NCBI RefSeq assembly: GCF_020966635.1
Contig: NZ_JAJKFQ010000001.1
Coordinates: 310,001-374,000, forward strand
Source of the DNA: Stieleria sp. JC731
GTDB taxonomy: Bacteria; Planctomycetota; Planctomycetia; Pirellulales; Pirellulaceae
Direction: 5' to 3'
DNA: 64,000 nucleotides
Position numbers and translations under genes: made by a program. How positions within the stretch are numbered: position 1 is the stretch's first letter; each line of letters starts with the position of its first letter. Shown piece by piece: positions 1 through 9,003 of this stretch. The notes beneath the pieces are model-generated. The model saw only the letters and a list, made by a program, of their open reading frames with translations, did not search any database and was not told where the DNA came from.

Positions 1-4
1 ATCG

Positions 5-17
5 AACGAAGCACTAG
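5..17 (-). repeat. 13-bp terminal repeat of a MITE-like element, left edge of window
   Basis: The 13 bases AACGAAGCACTAG are identical to the right terminal repeat of the element at 61571-61701. No partner repeat is visible because the window ends here, so this may be one end of a second copy lying mostly to the left. As at the other locus, it sits close to the stop codon of a neighbouring gene (the minus-strand CDS ends at position 60). A 13-bp exact match is short; the shared setting is what makes it worth noting. Confidence 0.4.
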
Positions 18-59
18 GCCGTATCCCCCGTCAGTTTTCCGGTGTGACTCGATAGCGGG

Positions 60-1592
60 CTACTTCAATTCGGCCGCTTTCAGGTCGCTGGCGCTGACCG
101 GCGGATTTTCGGCGATTTCCGTCTCAGCCTCTGCCGTAGGGGCTTTCGAGATTGCCGCATCCGTGGAATCGCCCTTTTCGGGGGAAGTTTCTGGCTGAAG
201 GAATCTCAATGAATCCCCAAACTGGATATCGCATCCCGCGAACGCTTCGACCTTTTGTCCCGACATGGTGAAGGTCGCTTGGACGCGTCGGCCGGTGTCG
301 TCGGAAAAGTGCATCATGATCCAGCGGACCGGGACGCCTTCGGCTTCGCCGTCGGCAACGATACGTAGGACTCGCAGGTTTTGAGACGACAGTGCTTGGT
401 CAGCTTCGACCAGTTGGACGAGCTGCTTTCCGAGGCTGCGCCGAATGTCGCTTTCAAACGCTTCGAGCGTGAGGTGTTTGCCGGCAGGCAGGTCCACCAG
501 CTTGCGCAGGTCGCACTGGGCAATGCTGTTGTCGTGATCGATCATTCGCATGACGCAGCGGCCCGGATCATCGCTGATCATCCGCCAACGACGATCCATC
601 ATCACGGCAGACTGGCTGTGCGAGCTTTGTAGTTCGACGTAGAGACGTTCTTCGGGTGGTCCGGCGTCGAAATCGATTTCGGCAGATTCCGCAGGCAAGC
701 CAATCGGCTTTTCCAATGGCTGACGCAGCAAACGAACTTTGGCCAGGATGTCGAACCCCGGTTCCGAATGGCTTATCTCGCGAGTTTCGTGCAACGCAAG
801 TGCGAGCCAAGTACAAGCTTTGACAGATCGATCATAAGTTAGCTTGCCTAGCAAACGCATCCGTGTGGAGACGCCATCGACGGAACCTTCGATGTCCCCT
901 TCGATTTGGATGCGGACGTTTTTCGCGTCAATTTCCGACACGACGCCTTCGACTTTGCCTTTTTCAAGCGTGGTCAAATTCAAAACCGAACGCAGGGATT
1001 CCAGGTCGATTTCGTATTGATCGTCCTTGATCACCGCATCGCTTGGTAGCAGCCGATCGACAGCAACGCTGGAAACGGGCAGCTTTAATAGCGACAGTTC
1101 GTCGTGGTTGAAGTAGCTCTCGTTGGAGTAAACGACTTCGGGAAGCACTTCACGTCGGACAACAACGTGCCGCATCTGTGGGCGGAGTTGTTGCTGGACA
1201 GTGGTTTTATTGAGAACGCTTTCGTTGGTGGCGGTGTGATAGAACCGTTCAGCAGCAACAACTTCGGACTTTGTTGAAATGTCGCTGGGCATCAACAAAC
1301 GCTCTTCGTAGTCCAGAGAGGCGTTTGAGTTGACCGGAAGCGTTTGCTTGGTTTCGCGAGATTGCAACGGGTCGGAAGGGACTTTGACATTCCCTTTGAC
1401 CTCCAGTTCAAGGCGACAACGCATCAGCGGTTGGCGCTGAATCGTCATCGTGACTGGTTGATCATCGGCCGCACGGACATTGCCAGAGAATGCACTGCTT
1501 AGAAATGAAGCACCCCCAGCCGCCATGACCACTGAGCGAGCAAGGAAGGTTCGTCGATTTGATTTGATGCTGGAACGTTCCATCGAAGTCAT
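60..1592 (-). CDS. Exported protein of unknown function with Tat-like leader
   Basis: This is a 510-aa protein I do not recognise. The start at 1592 was chosen over the upstream in-frame ATG at 1649 because it follows an AAGGAAACGG ribosome-binding site. The leader carries a twin-arginine-like motif (NRRTFLA), then a small hydrophobic stretch and an Ala-x-Ala type end near residue 42, so export, possibly by Tat, is likely. The mature part is hydrophilic with no membrane helix and mixed beta-type composition. The last roughly 40 residues are Ala/Glu/Thr-rich low complexity. No catalytic motif stands out. It is followed by a long non-coding stretch upstream and by the window edge downstream, so context gives no help. 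A Pirellulaceae-restricted family is likely, but that is inference. Confidence 0.8.
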   Translation of the reverse strand: MTSMERSSIKSNRRTFLARSVVMAAGGASFLSSAFSGNVRAADDQPVTMTIQRQPLMRCRLELEVKGNVKVPSDPLQSRETKQTLPVNSNASLDYEERLLMPSDISTKSEVVAAERFYHTATNESVLNKTTVQQQLRPQMRHVVVRREVLPEVVYSNESYFNHDELSLLKLPVSSVAVDRLLPSDAVIKDDQYEIDLESLRSVLNLTTLEKGKVEGVVSEIDAKNVRIQIEGDIEGSVDGVSTRMRLLGKLTYDRSVKACTWLALALHETREISHSEPGFDILAKVRLLRQPLEKPIGLPAESAEIDFDAGPPEERLYVELQSSHSQSAVMMDRRWRMISDDPGRCVMRMIDHDNSIAQCDLRKLVDLPAGKHLTLEAFESDIRRSLGKQLVQLVEADQALSSQNLRVLRIVADGEAEGVPVRWIMMHFSDDTGRRVQATFTMSGQKVEAFAGCDIQFGDSLRFLQPETSPEKGDSTDAAISKAPTAEAETEIAENPPVSASDLKAAELK

Positions 1593-2200
1593 CCGTTTCC
1601 TTCGTCTTCGGCTTGGCAAAAACTCTGTCGTGGGCGTCAGCAGCCTCAATGTGACTAGTCTGCCGTGGTTTTCGGCACCTGACGCTGTAGGTCTGATCGA
1701 CCACCTAGAGAAGTCTCATTCAGCAGAATTGACGCAAGCGGAGGATTCGTCCGAGCTCCGGATCCGAGGCAGCCTCATAGATTTCGTGTCCGTTAAAGTC
1801 CCCAGATTATCGAACTTGAAGTCAAGTTTGACCAATTCGGCAGCAATTGATTGATCCGACGACTGCCGTTTGTGCACCGCGCATGAAATTTTTACATTCT
1901 GGTGGACACTTTTGATGCTCATCCGCCATGCGTCGAAAGAGTCTGGAAAATTTCAAACCCAAACCCTTAAACGACTTAGCTCCAATTCCGTTATATTTCG
2001 CCCTGATGTGTGACGGATTTGGCCCCAAATTTCCTACGGAGTGTCCCAGGCGAAGACAACCGCTGCCAAAGGATTCCGGTCCTGCTTTCTTGGAAAAATG
2101 GAATGAAATTTCGTTTTCTAATGTAAGAACGGGTCGGAATGGCGATTCCCAGTTAGGGAGACGTGAACCGGATGGCGGATAAATTCGTCTTATGACGCAT
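1593..2200. other. Intergenic region without a convincing gene
   Basis: Three short ORFs lie here on both strands (for example 1928-2182 plus and 1822-2235 minus). They overlap each other, lack ribosome-binding sites and have no recognisable protein features, so I treat the stretch as non-coding. It separates two divergent genes and should hold both promoters; no clear -35/-10 pair was identified. The structured segment starting at about 2201 is described separately. Confidence 0.5.
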
Positions 2201-2440
2201 CCCAGTGTGGATAAAAGCGCGAGCAAGCGCTTCATCTACTGGGGGGCGAAAAGTTTGCTGACACGGAGTCGGCAACTGGCATTTGGGCCGATGACCTAAG
2301 GTGTCGATGGGATTGCGAAATTCCTAGCACCAAGGACTGGACCAAATGGCCGAATCACCTGGAGGAGACAGGTGAACCCGGGCAACCGAGGCAATTTGGA
2401 CTGGGCGATCCGCCGGGATCGCAGGGATGTTTGGCCAGTC
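2201..2440 (+). promoter_or_regulatory. Candidate structured leader RNA upstream of the sigma factor gene
   Basis: Three successive foldable domains precede the sigma gene. Domain I: CCCAGT (2201-2206) pairs with ACTGGG (2238-2243), enclosing AAGCGC/GCGCTT (2215-2220/2227-2232). Domain II: GACAC/GTGTC (2260-2264/2301-2305), enclosing GTCGGC/GCCGAT (2268-2273/2287-2292). Domain III: a 10-bp closing stem with one bulged A, GACTGGaCCAA (2335-2345) with TTGGCCAGTC (2431-2440). Inside it are TCACCTG/CAGGTGA (2355-2361/2369-2375), a short CGG-GCAA-CCG hairpin with a GNRA-type loop (2379-2388), and GCGATCC/GGATCGC (2405-2411/2416-2422). GACTGG recurs at 2399-2404, so the 3' strand 2435-2440 has two possible partners. 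No known riboswitch class was recognised. Hairpins arise by chance, so this needs comparative support. Confidence 0.35.
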
Positions 2441-2469
2441 TGACGCCAAAGCGCTGGGAGACCAATGTT

Positions 2470-4140
2470 ATGCACAACAATTATCGCGACAGCAAAATCA
2501 AGGAGCTCCGTGACCAACTACGCTTCAATCAGAAGACGAAGTTGATCGAGCAAGCGGCAGCGGCGGAAACGTTGCTCTGTGAAATCGATGACGGTCGCGA
2601 GTACGCATACGACTACCTTTGCTTCCGAATCACGAACTATCGCCCTGAACGGTCGAGCCGACACAATATTGCGTCGGGCGACCTTTCACATGATCTGCGA
2701 TTGTTGATCGAAGACTTGAGTGAACATGCCGAATTGGCGGTCGAAGAGATTGCTGAACAGGTTCACACCGTCCAAGACTTGAGTCGTCAGTTCAACGTAT
2801 CGACCAAGACCATCAGCCGTTGGCGTGAAGCCGGGCTGGTCAGCCGGCGTCTCTTGTTTGGCGGCCGCAAACGTGTCGGATTCTTGAACAGCAGCGTGGA
2901 ACAATTCGTTTCACGTAACAGGGAAAAGATTCAACGTGGTGAGCGATTTAGCCAACTGAGCGAAGACGAAAAAAGCGAAATCATCGAACGTGCTCGTCAG
3001 CTCGTCGAAGGCGGCGCTGCACTTGCCGATGTGACGCGTTTGTTGTCGCACCAGATGGGACGCAGTGCTGAAACCATTCGGTACACGCTCAAGAATTTTG
3101 ATGCTGACAATACGTCGATCGCGATATTCCCCAATCACCGTGGGGTTCTGACCGACGACGACAAGCGATCAATCTTCAATCAATACCTTAGCGGGATCAC
3201 GCTGGCTCAGCTTTGTCGCCGATTCAAGCGGACTCGTACCAGTATCCAACGCATCCTGATCGAAATGCGTCGTCAACGTATTTTCGAATTGCCGCTGGAT
3301 TACATTTACAACGAAGACTTTGAAACGACTGCACGGGAAGCTGAGTTCCTGGGCAGTGAGCCGATCGAAGCTTCAGAAGTTCGCAAAGTACGCGTTCCCG
3401 GCGACCTGCCGCGATACCTAGCGTCGCTCTACGATGTACCGTTGCTTTCGCGAGAACAGGAGCACCACCTGTTTCGCAAGATGAACTACCTGAAACACAA
3501 AGCTAGCAAGCTTCGTGAATCGATCGGTGATGAAGCCAGTGGCAAGTCTGCGATCATGAATGAGATCGAGGACCTGTACGAGCAGGCCGTGAAGGTTAAG
3601 AACCGAATCGTTCAAGCGAACTTGCGCTTGGTCGTTTCGATTGCCAAGCGTCACCTGTCCAGTAGCGATGACTTTTTTGCCTTGGTTAGTGACGGCAACA
3701 TGTCGTTGATCCGTGCGGTCGAGAAATTTGACTACTCGCGAGGCAACAAGTTCAGTACGTACGCTTCTTGGGCAATCATGAAGAACTTTGCTCGGACGAT
3801 TCCGAATGAGTTCAAGCATCGCGATCGTTTCCGAACGACGACTGAAGAACTTTTCTTGTCTCGGCAAGACGAGCGGCTTGATCCGTATATGGAAGAAACC
3901 GTTCAGCGGAACCGCAAGCGGGAACTTTCAAAGATCCTTAACCGATTGGATGAGCGTGAGCAAAAGATTATCGCTGCACGTTTCGGACTCGATCGTGGCA
4001 GCGAACCACTGACATTGAAAGAGGTCGGTGAAGAGATGGGCGTGACCAAGGAACGCGTCCGACAATTGGAAGCTCGTGCCCTAGCGAAGCTTCGTTCGGC
4101 TGCTAGCGAGAACAATATCGATGTCGAATTTGAGGCCTAG
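2470..4140 (+). CDS. Sigma-70 family RNA polymerase sigma factor with N-terminal HTH extension
   Basis: A 556-aa sigma factor. The start at 2470 follows GGGAG at 2456-2460; the upstream ATG at 2431 lies inside the structured leader. The sigma core is clear: region 1.2-like (about 311-330), region 2 with a core-binding helix starting NRIVQANLRLVVS and a region 2.3/2.4 segment containing STYASWAI (about 377-440), and region 4 (about 488-545) with a C-terminal HTH containing GVTKERVRQLE. Regions 2 and 4 are only about 50 residues apart, so canonical region 3 is shortened or missing. The first 300 residues are unusual: a MerR/excisionase-like HTH (about 97-150) and two further HTH-like segments (about 184-212 and 243-265). 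It is not a standard RpoD and probably directs a planctomycete-specific regulon. Transcription ends at the intrinsic terminator at 4270-4309. Confidence 0.93.
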   Translation: MHNNYRDSKIKELRDQLRFNQKTKLIEQAAAAETLLCEIDDGREYAYDYLCFRITNYRPERSSRHNIASGDLSHDLRLLIEDLSEHAELAVEEIAEQVHTVQDLSRQFNVSTKTISRWREAGLVSRRLLFGGRKRVGFLNSSVEQFVSRNREKIQRGERFSQLSEDEKSEIIERARQLVEGGAALADVTRLLSHQMGRSAETIRYTLKNFDADNTSIAIFPNHRGVLTDDDKRSIFNQYLSGITLAQLCRRFKRTRTSIQRILIEMRRQRIFELPLDYIYNEDFETTAREAEFLGSEPIEASEVRKVRVPGDLPRYLASLYDVPLLSREQEHHLFRKMNYLKHKASKLRESIGDEASGKSAIMNEIEDLYEQAVKVKNRIVQANLRLVVSIAKRHLSSSDDFFALVSDGNMSLIRAVEKFDYSRGNKFSTYASWAIMKNFARTIPNEFKHRDRFRTTTEELFLSRQDERLDPYMEETVQRNRKRELSKILNRLDEREQKIIAARFGLDRGSEPLTLKEVGEEMGVTKERVRQLEARALAKLRSAASENNIDVEFEA

Positions 4141-4150
4141 TGATCCGCTG

Positions 4151-4238
4151 AACTTCAGGTTTGTTCTTTCACAGAGTTGCCTTCCGCAATCGCAATACCC
4201 ACGGGAAAGAACGCGAAGTTCACGCAGTGGACGACAAC
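4151..4238 (+). repeat. Dispersed ~90-bp repeat, copy A
   Basis: Starts 10 nt after the stop of the sigma gene. It aligns along its whole length with 41454-41544 (same strand) and the reverse complement of 63159-63249. Shared blocks include the 5' GGTTTGTTCT segment, GAGTTGCCTTCC with copy B, an AAAGAACGC block and a 3' end near CGACAA. In this copy GTTCTTTC (4163-4170) and GAAAGAAC (4205-4212) form a perfect 8-bp stem. It may be a mobile or structured 3'-UTR element. Confidence 0.7.
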
Positions 4239-4269
4239 ACTTCGGATCACAACTGAGCATCTAGAAACG

Positions 4270-4309
4270 AAAAACGCGTCATTGGACTTGATTCCCGTGA
4301 CGCGTTTTT
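4270..4309. terminator. Bidirectional intrinsic terminator
   Basis: AAAAACGCGTCA (4270-4281) and TGACGCGTTTTT (4298-4309) form a perfect 12-bp stem with a 16-nt loop. The A-run and T-run at the stem base provide a U-tract in either direction. It lies between the convergent sigma factor and FHA-protein genes and should end both transcripts. Confidence 0.88.
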
Positions 4310-4392
4310 ATTTTAGGTCGTCAACATCGATAAGCAGACGTCATTTTTGGATCAATGCTAATCCGACGATCCGGCAGGTTATCCGACAGAGA

Positions 4393-7300
4393 TCATTCTG
4401 GCGTTTCTGCTGACTCGGCGATGCGTCGCATTTCTTCGGCGATCTCCTCGTCGTCCTTCAATCCATTGCTGCCGTCATTGGCAAGTTTCAAGCGGCGTCG
4501 CGCGTCGCGGGCAAGCACGAAGGCTTCTTGTCCAAAGACACCTGCGAGCACAACGAAAGCACCTACCATGACAAGCTTGATCGTTGACGACCAGCTAACA
4601 AACGTGAACACGCCTGCTGCCATCAATATGAAGGATCCGGCAAGTGCGGCTTTCCAGAACGCATTCATCTGTGTGTCACGTGCTTGAATGCGAATGCTTC
4701 TGGCGACCGCATTTCGTGCCGACTGGTTGGCCAGTTCCCGCATCGCCGAAAGGTTTTTCTTCAGCTCGGGGGCTTGCGATCGAGGGACCAGCGGTGCCGA
4801 TACGGAAGGCTCCTGCGCGAGCGTCGACGCCCCTGTTGCCGATCGTTCGTCAGACTCATCAGCGAGCTCGATTGACTTACCCGTTTCGGGCTTTGCTGGC
4901 TTCGGTGCAGGCTTGGTCGTTTCTGCGGTCGCAGCTGGCGTGGCCACTGCCGGCTCGGCAGGTGCTTTGCTGTTGCTGCCCTGGACCCGTTGCAGCAAGC
5001 GGTTCATGTATGCTTCGATCGAGTCGTCTTCGGTAGACGCGTCAATCGCTGGCGTCGCCTCGGGGGCAGGCGGTAGTTCCTGGACCGGTTCGGCCGAGTA
5101 GCTTTCTTCTTCGTCCTGTTCGTATTCGGACTGCGATGAAGCGAAGTTCCATGGGGTCTGTGACTCGGAATCGTCCACCGATTCTTCCATCACAAACGTC
5201 TGTTCGTATTCCGCTTCGGCTTCATCATTCGATTCGGCCAGTTGGTCAACACTTGCTCGTTCGAGGTCGCGTTCGGCATCCAAGTCGCGGATCAACATTT
5301 CCGCCAAGCCACCGAGTGTCGGCTCGCTTTCTGCTGGCGGCTCGTGTTCAACACTGCTTTCTAAGTCGCTTTGCCAGACCTGCGTTGCTTGGTATGAATC
5401 GTCATCTGAAGATTCGTAAGCGGTATCCTCGTAAGCTGCTTGCGGCGATTCGTCACCAACGAACTCGGTCGGAGATGTCTCTTCTTGCCAAGTGTCTTCC
5501 GAAGACTGGTCGTGAGCCGTAGACGATGGGTCGATTGGCTGTTGATCCGCATATGGATCATCGAGTTGCGGTTCTTCGCTTTGATACGCTACGGCGTCAT
5601 GTTCTGCCGATTCGTATTCTTCACCGATGGTGTGTTGTGTCTCAAGAGACTCGGCGGATTCCGATACATTCTCGATGTACGGTGCTTCGTCACCGTATTG
5701 ATCTTCATCGCTTTGAAGTTGTTCGGATTCCTCCGTCTCATAAGACGAAGTCAACTGACTGTCTTCGCCGGGCATGAAGTCCGCCCAACTGAGCGGCTCC
5801 TCGCGTTCTGGAAGATTCGCGTATGGTTGTAGCTGAGATTCCGAAGCGTCGACGCTATCCGCTGTTGCCGACGAAGCATCTTCAGATGGCTGCTCTTGCC
5901 AGTGGTTTACTGGAGCAGCAGCGGGTTCATCAACTTGATCATCGATCGCTTCCTGAACGCGCTGTTCAAGATCATCGATTGCATTTGAGATCGCATGTTC
6001 GGGTGATTCGTCGGACCATGTGGCATCGGCTTGCGGTGCTTCAGAAGCATCGTTTTCCGCTTCGTCCGAAGCCCAAGAACCGCTGCCGGTGTTGTTCGTG
6101 TCCGAATCGAAGGCGTCGTTGTCGGCGGCATGTGGATCGCTGGAATCGGACGCTGATTCGAAGGGATCGACCTGTCCCCAAGCTGACGATTTCGGCCAAG
6201 CTTGGCTTTCTGCAGCAGACGCATCAGCACGCCACTGATTGTCACCCGACGCATTGGCTTCATCGATCGATTCTGCCGCTGGTTCGTCTTCGGTGTCAGT
6301 AGCGGTTGCGGTCTCGATTTCCGCAACCGGTTCGTGTTGCGGAAGGTCAGCTTCATGCCCTACTGCAACGTTCTCCGGAGTCGACGGCTGTGTGAGACTT
6401 TCCGAAATCGAGACGGCATCTAGGTTGATGACCGAATCGGTGTCTTCCCCTTGATAAGCTTCCGCGGTGACGATCGAATCGGCGTGTTGCTGCATTTCGT
6501 CCCAAGCCTCTTCGGCATTGGTATCTTCCTCTAGTAACACAACCTCATCGGCCGAAGAGTCAGTCGAGATGTCATGACGATCAACAGTTTCAATCTCGTC
6601 GTGCTCTGAAGATGTTTCTGCGGCAGGTCCGTCGGTTTCAAGTTGATTGCTATACCAATCACTTGCCGCTGGCTCGTCGTCGGATTCAGCCGCGTCTACC
6701 TCTAACCGCTCCGTTGGATCTGCATGCGATGCTGCAGTGGTTTCCGATTCGTCGGTTTTGGGCTGACTGGATTCTGAATCCAACGGATGCTCAAGCGACT
6801 GAGGCCCAGCCATAACGCTAGCGGCATACTCGCTCGCCTGAGTCGCTGCCTGCTGTGCGGCAGTGATTTCGTCCTGCAGCTTTTGAATTTCTTCACGCAG
6901 TTGAGACTCGCTTTCTTGCCTCTCGGTCTCGAGCTGCGCGATCGTTTCGGCGTGATCACTTTTGAGTCGCTCGATATCGTCACGAGCGATCTTCAGTTCG
7001 TTTTCTAGCTCAGCAAAACGGTCCGGTGCGATCAATTCCGCCGCTGTTTGTTCGCGTTGGTCGTTTGCCTCGGTGAGTTCACGGGTCAGCGCTTCGTTTG
7101 CTTCACGCAGTTTCGAAAGCTCGGAGTTGGCTGCAGAAAGTTGGACAGACAGTTCGTTAATTGTGTTTTGCAGCTGATCCGATTCGATCTCCCAGGAATC
7201 CTGTTGAGCACTTTGAGAATTCTGGTTCTGGTCAACAAGCAATTCAAGCTGACGAATTGAAGCGGTTGCGCCTTCGTATTCGCTTTGCCATTTGGCGACC

Positions 7301-9003
7301 TCTTCGCTCGATTTGGAAAGCCGCTGTTGCAGTTGTTCAATTTCACTTTGCAGCGTCGTGGCTGTTTCTTCGGCAGCGAGACGTTGTTGATTCGCGTCTT
7401 CGACTTCGATTTTGAGATCCGAAATCGCTTGATCGGTATTGGCCTGCTGCCCTTCGCTGGATTGACGCAAGTTGGCAAGCTGTTGTTGCAAGTCGGCAAT
7501 CTTCGCTGCCGTTTCTTCGCATTCCAGACGTGCCTTTTCTTGATCCTTGGCTGCTTCGCTACGGGCGGTTTCCAGTTCAGCTTGGAACTCGCTTGCGAGG
7601 GCTTCGAACTCAGAAACCGATTGTTCCAATTCGGATTCTTTGGCTTCTGCTGCGGCTAGCTGGTCGCGGTATTCAGCGATCTGCTGACCGGATTTTTGGC
7701 TTGCTGCCTTGGCGTTTTCACGAGCCTGGACCAGCTCTTGCCCACTGTTTTGAAGTTTTTCTTCAAGCTCTTGTTGTCGAGCTTTGCTTTCCTTGCGGAT
7801 GTCTTCGATTTCTGCACGGGTACGCGTCAATTCTGCAGCGGCTTTTTCGAGCTCCGTCGTTTTTGCAGCTTTGGCGGCTTCGCTGATCGCTCTCGCTTCG
7901 ATGGCGTTGTCACGCTCGATGACTGCTTCGTTGCGTGCCAGTTCTAACTCGGCACGAAGACGGTCATGTGTTCGCTGTTCGTCTTGTTCGCGCTGTTGCA
8001 GTTCGCTGTGACGCTCACGCAGTTCCGTCAGTTGTTCGTTTAACGCCGCGAACTCGTTACGCATCCGCGTGATTGCTTCGCTGGCGTTCTGTGCTTGCGA
8101 TTGGGTTTGTTCAAGTTGTCGCTGGGCTTCGGCAGCCCGCGCGGCGTATTCCTTTTCACGCTTTTGCCATTCGGCTTGACGCTCTTGAAGTTCCAGCTGA
8201 CGATTGGCCAGCGTTTCTTGCAGGTCTTGCAGTTCGGCTTCTTTGTAAGCCAATTCTTGCTCGGCTGCCTTTTCGCGTTCGCGAAGAGATTTCAGTTCGT
8301 TTTGTGCCGCAGCATAAGTCTGCTGGATTTCGCGGACGGCGGCTTCTTGTGCGACCAATTTTGATTCGCGTTTCTGTAAGTCGTTCGCACGCCGCCAAAG
8401 TTCCGTTTCACGACCGTGTAGTGCCGATTCACGATTGTCACATCGAGTCTCTCGGATCTCACACTCGGCGTGACGGGCGTGCCACTGTTGGCTCAGTTCG
8501 GCCAAGCGGTCTCGCATCAACGAATCGTTTGATGGGGTAGGCCGGTTGGTCGGTGGTGTGACCGCACGCTGGCGCAGGGGCTCGCCAGGACCGCTTATTG
8601 TGGGCTTGGCTAGAAGTTCGAATCGATAGTCACCCATACGGATGATGTCGCCGACCCGCAGATCGGTTTCGGTAACGCGATCGCCGTTGTGTTCAAGCGG
8701 AACAGAATAAGCCCGCATCAACACACGATGGGCATCTCGCAGAAGCACCGCATGCATCGGACGAAGGGTTTCGTCCTCCAGCCGGATGGAGCAGCCCTCG
8801 CCGCTTCCAAACGTGTAGCGGTTGCCGGTGAGGCGTAGTCGACGGACAGGTGAGCCCGGACGGATAACGCGAAACTCGATCGCCGGGTTGGCTTGGACTG
8901 AAACCGAGTTGCCCAGTGTCTGTTCGTGGGCTGCCGCAGCGAAGCCTTTGGTGAAAAGCTCGCTTTGCAACGAATCGTTCTGCGACTGGGTGAAATCTTC
9001 CAT
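4393..9003 (-). CDS. Giant FHA-domain / coiled-coil protein with C-terminal membrane hairpin
   Basis: 1536 aa. Residues about 42-132 form an FHA domain, a phosphothreonine-binding fold: they contain an RLRLTGNRYTFGS strand, a GCSIRL turn, PMHAVLL and a later N-G-D segment before a VGDIIRMGDYRFEL end. Residues about 165-740 are an almost unbroken Glu/Gln/Arg/Ala coiled coil. Residues about 740-1340 are very acidic low complexity rich in Ser, Glu, Asp and Ala. Two hydrophobic helices near 1447-1496, separated by a short loop, should anchor it in the membrane with a basic then acidic C-terminal tail. The architecture suggests a filamentous scaffold recruiting phosphorylated partners at the membrane, but no kinase lies nearby. 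The overlapping ORFs on the opposite strand are composition artefacts. No named family was recognised beyond FHA. Confidence 0.92.
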   Translation of the reverse strand: MEDFTQSQNDSLQSELFTKGFAAAAHEQTLGNSVSVQANPAIEFRVIRPGSPVRRLRLTGNRYTFGSGEGCSIRLEDETLRPMHAVLLRDAHRVLMRAYSVPLEHNGDRVTETDLRVGDIIRMGDYRFELLAKPTISGPGEPLRQRAVTPPTNRPTPSNDSLMRDRLAELSQQWHARHAECEIRETRCDNRESALHGRETELWRRANDLQKRESKLVAQEAAVREIQQTYAAAQNELKSLREREKAAEQELAYKEAELQDLQETLANRQLELQERQAEWQKREKEYAARAAEAQRQLEQTQSQAQNASEAITRMRNEFAALNEQLTELRERHSELQQREQDEQRTHDRLRAELELARNEAVIERDNAIEARAISEAAKAAKTTELEKAAAELTRTRAEIEDIRKESKARQQELEEKLQNSGQELVQARENAKAASQKSGQQIAEYRDQLAAAEAKESELEQSVSEFEALASEFQAELETARSEAAKDQEKARLECEETAAKIADLQQQLANLRQSSEGQQANTDQAISDLKIEVEDANQQRLAAEETATTLQSEIEQLQQRLSKSSEEVAKWQSEYEGATASIRQLELLVDQNQNSQSAQQDSWEIESDQLQNTINELSVQLSAANSELSKLREANEALTRELTEANDQREQTAAELIAPDRFAELENELKIARDDIERLKSDHAETIAQLETERQESESQLREEIQKLQDEITAAQQAATQASEYAASVMAGPQSLEHPLDSESSQPKTDESETTAASHADPTERLEVDAAESDDEPAASDWYSNQLETDGPAAETSSEHDEIETVDRHDISTDSSADEVVLLEEDTNAEEAWDEMQQHADSIVTAEAYQGEDTDSVINLDAVSISESLTQPSTPENVAVGHEADLPQHEPVAEIETATATDTEDEPAAESIDEANASGDNQWRADASAAESQAWPKSSAWGQVDPFESASDSSDPHAADNDAFDSDTNNTGSGSWASDEAENDASEAPQADATWSDESPEHAISNAIDDLEQRVQEAIDDQVDEPAAAPVNHWQEQPSEDASSATADSVDASESQLQPYANLPEREEPLSWADFMPGEDSQLTSSYETEESEQLQSDEDQYGDEAPYIENVSESAESLETQHTIGEEYESAEHDAVAYQSEEPQLDDPYADQQPIDPSSTAHDQSSEDTWQEETSPTEFVGDESPQAAYEDTAYESSDDDSYQATQVWQSDLESSVEHEPPAESEPTLGGLAEMLIRDLDAERDLERASVDQLAESNDEAEAEYEQTFVMEESVDDSESQTPWNFASSQSEYEQDEEESYSAEPVQELPPAPEATPAIDASTEDDSIEAYMNRLLQRVQGSNSKAPAEPAVATPAATAETTKPAPKPAKPETGKSIELADESDERSATGASTLAQEPSVSAPLVPRSQAPELKKNLSAMRELANQSARNAVARSIRIQARDTQMNAFWKAALAGSFILMAAGVFTFVSWSSTIKLVMVGAFVVLAGVFGQEAFVLARDARRRLKLANDGSNGLKDDEEIAEEMRRIAESAETPE

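Noticed and set aside
1480-2235. Small ORFs between the first two genes
   Set aside because: They overlap in both strands, lack ribosome-binding sites and show no signal or motif; the region is better explained as promoters and a structured leader.
2334-2440. Known riboswitch, 6S, SRP or RNase P RNA in the sigma leader
   Set aside because: None of the conserved core sequences of these RNAs was found; only the unassigned fold is reported.
4644-8540. Many long ORFs opposite the FHA/coiled-coil gene
   Set aside because: They mirror the repetitive acidic and Glu/Gln-rich codons of the real gene on the other strand, overlap each other in several frames and have no ribosome-binding sites or domain features.
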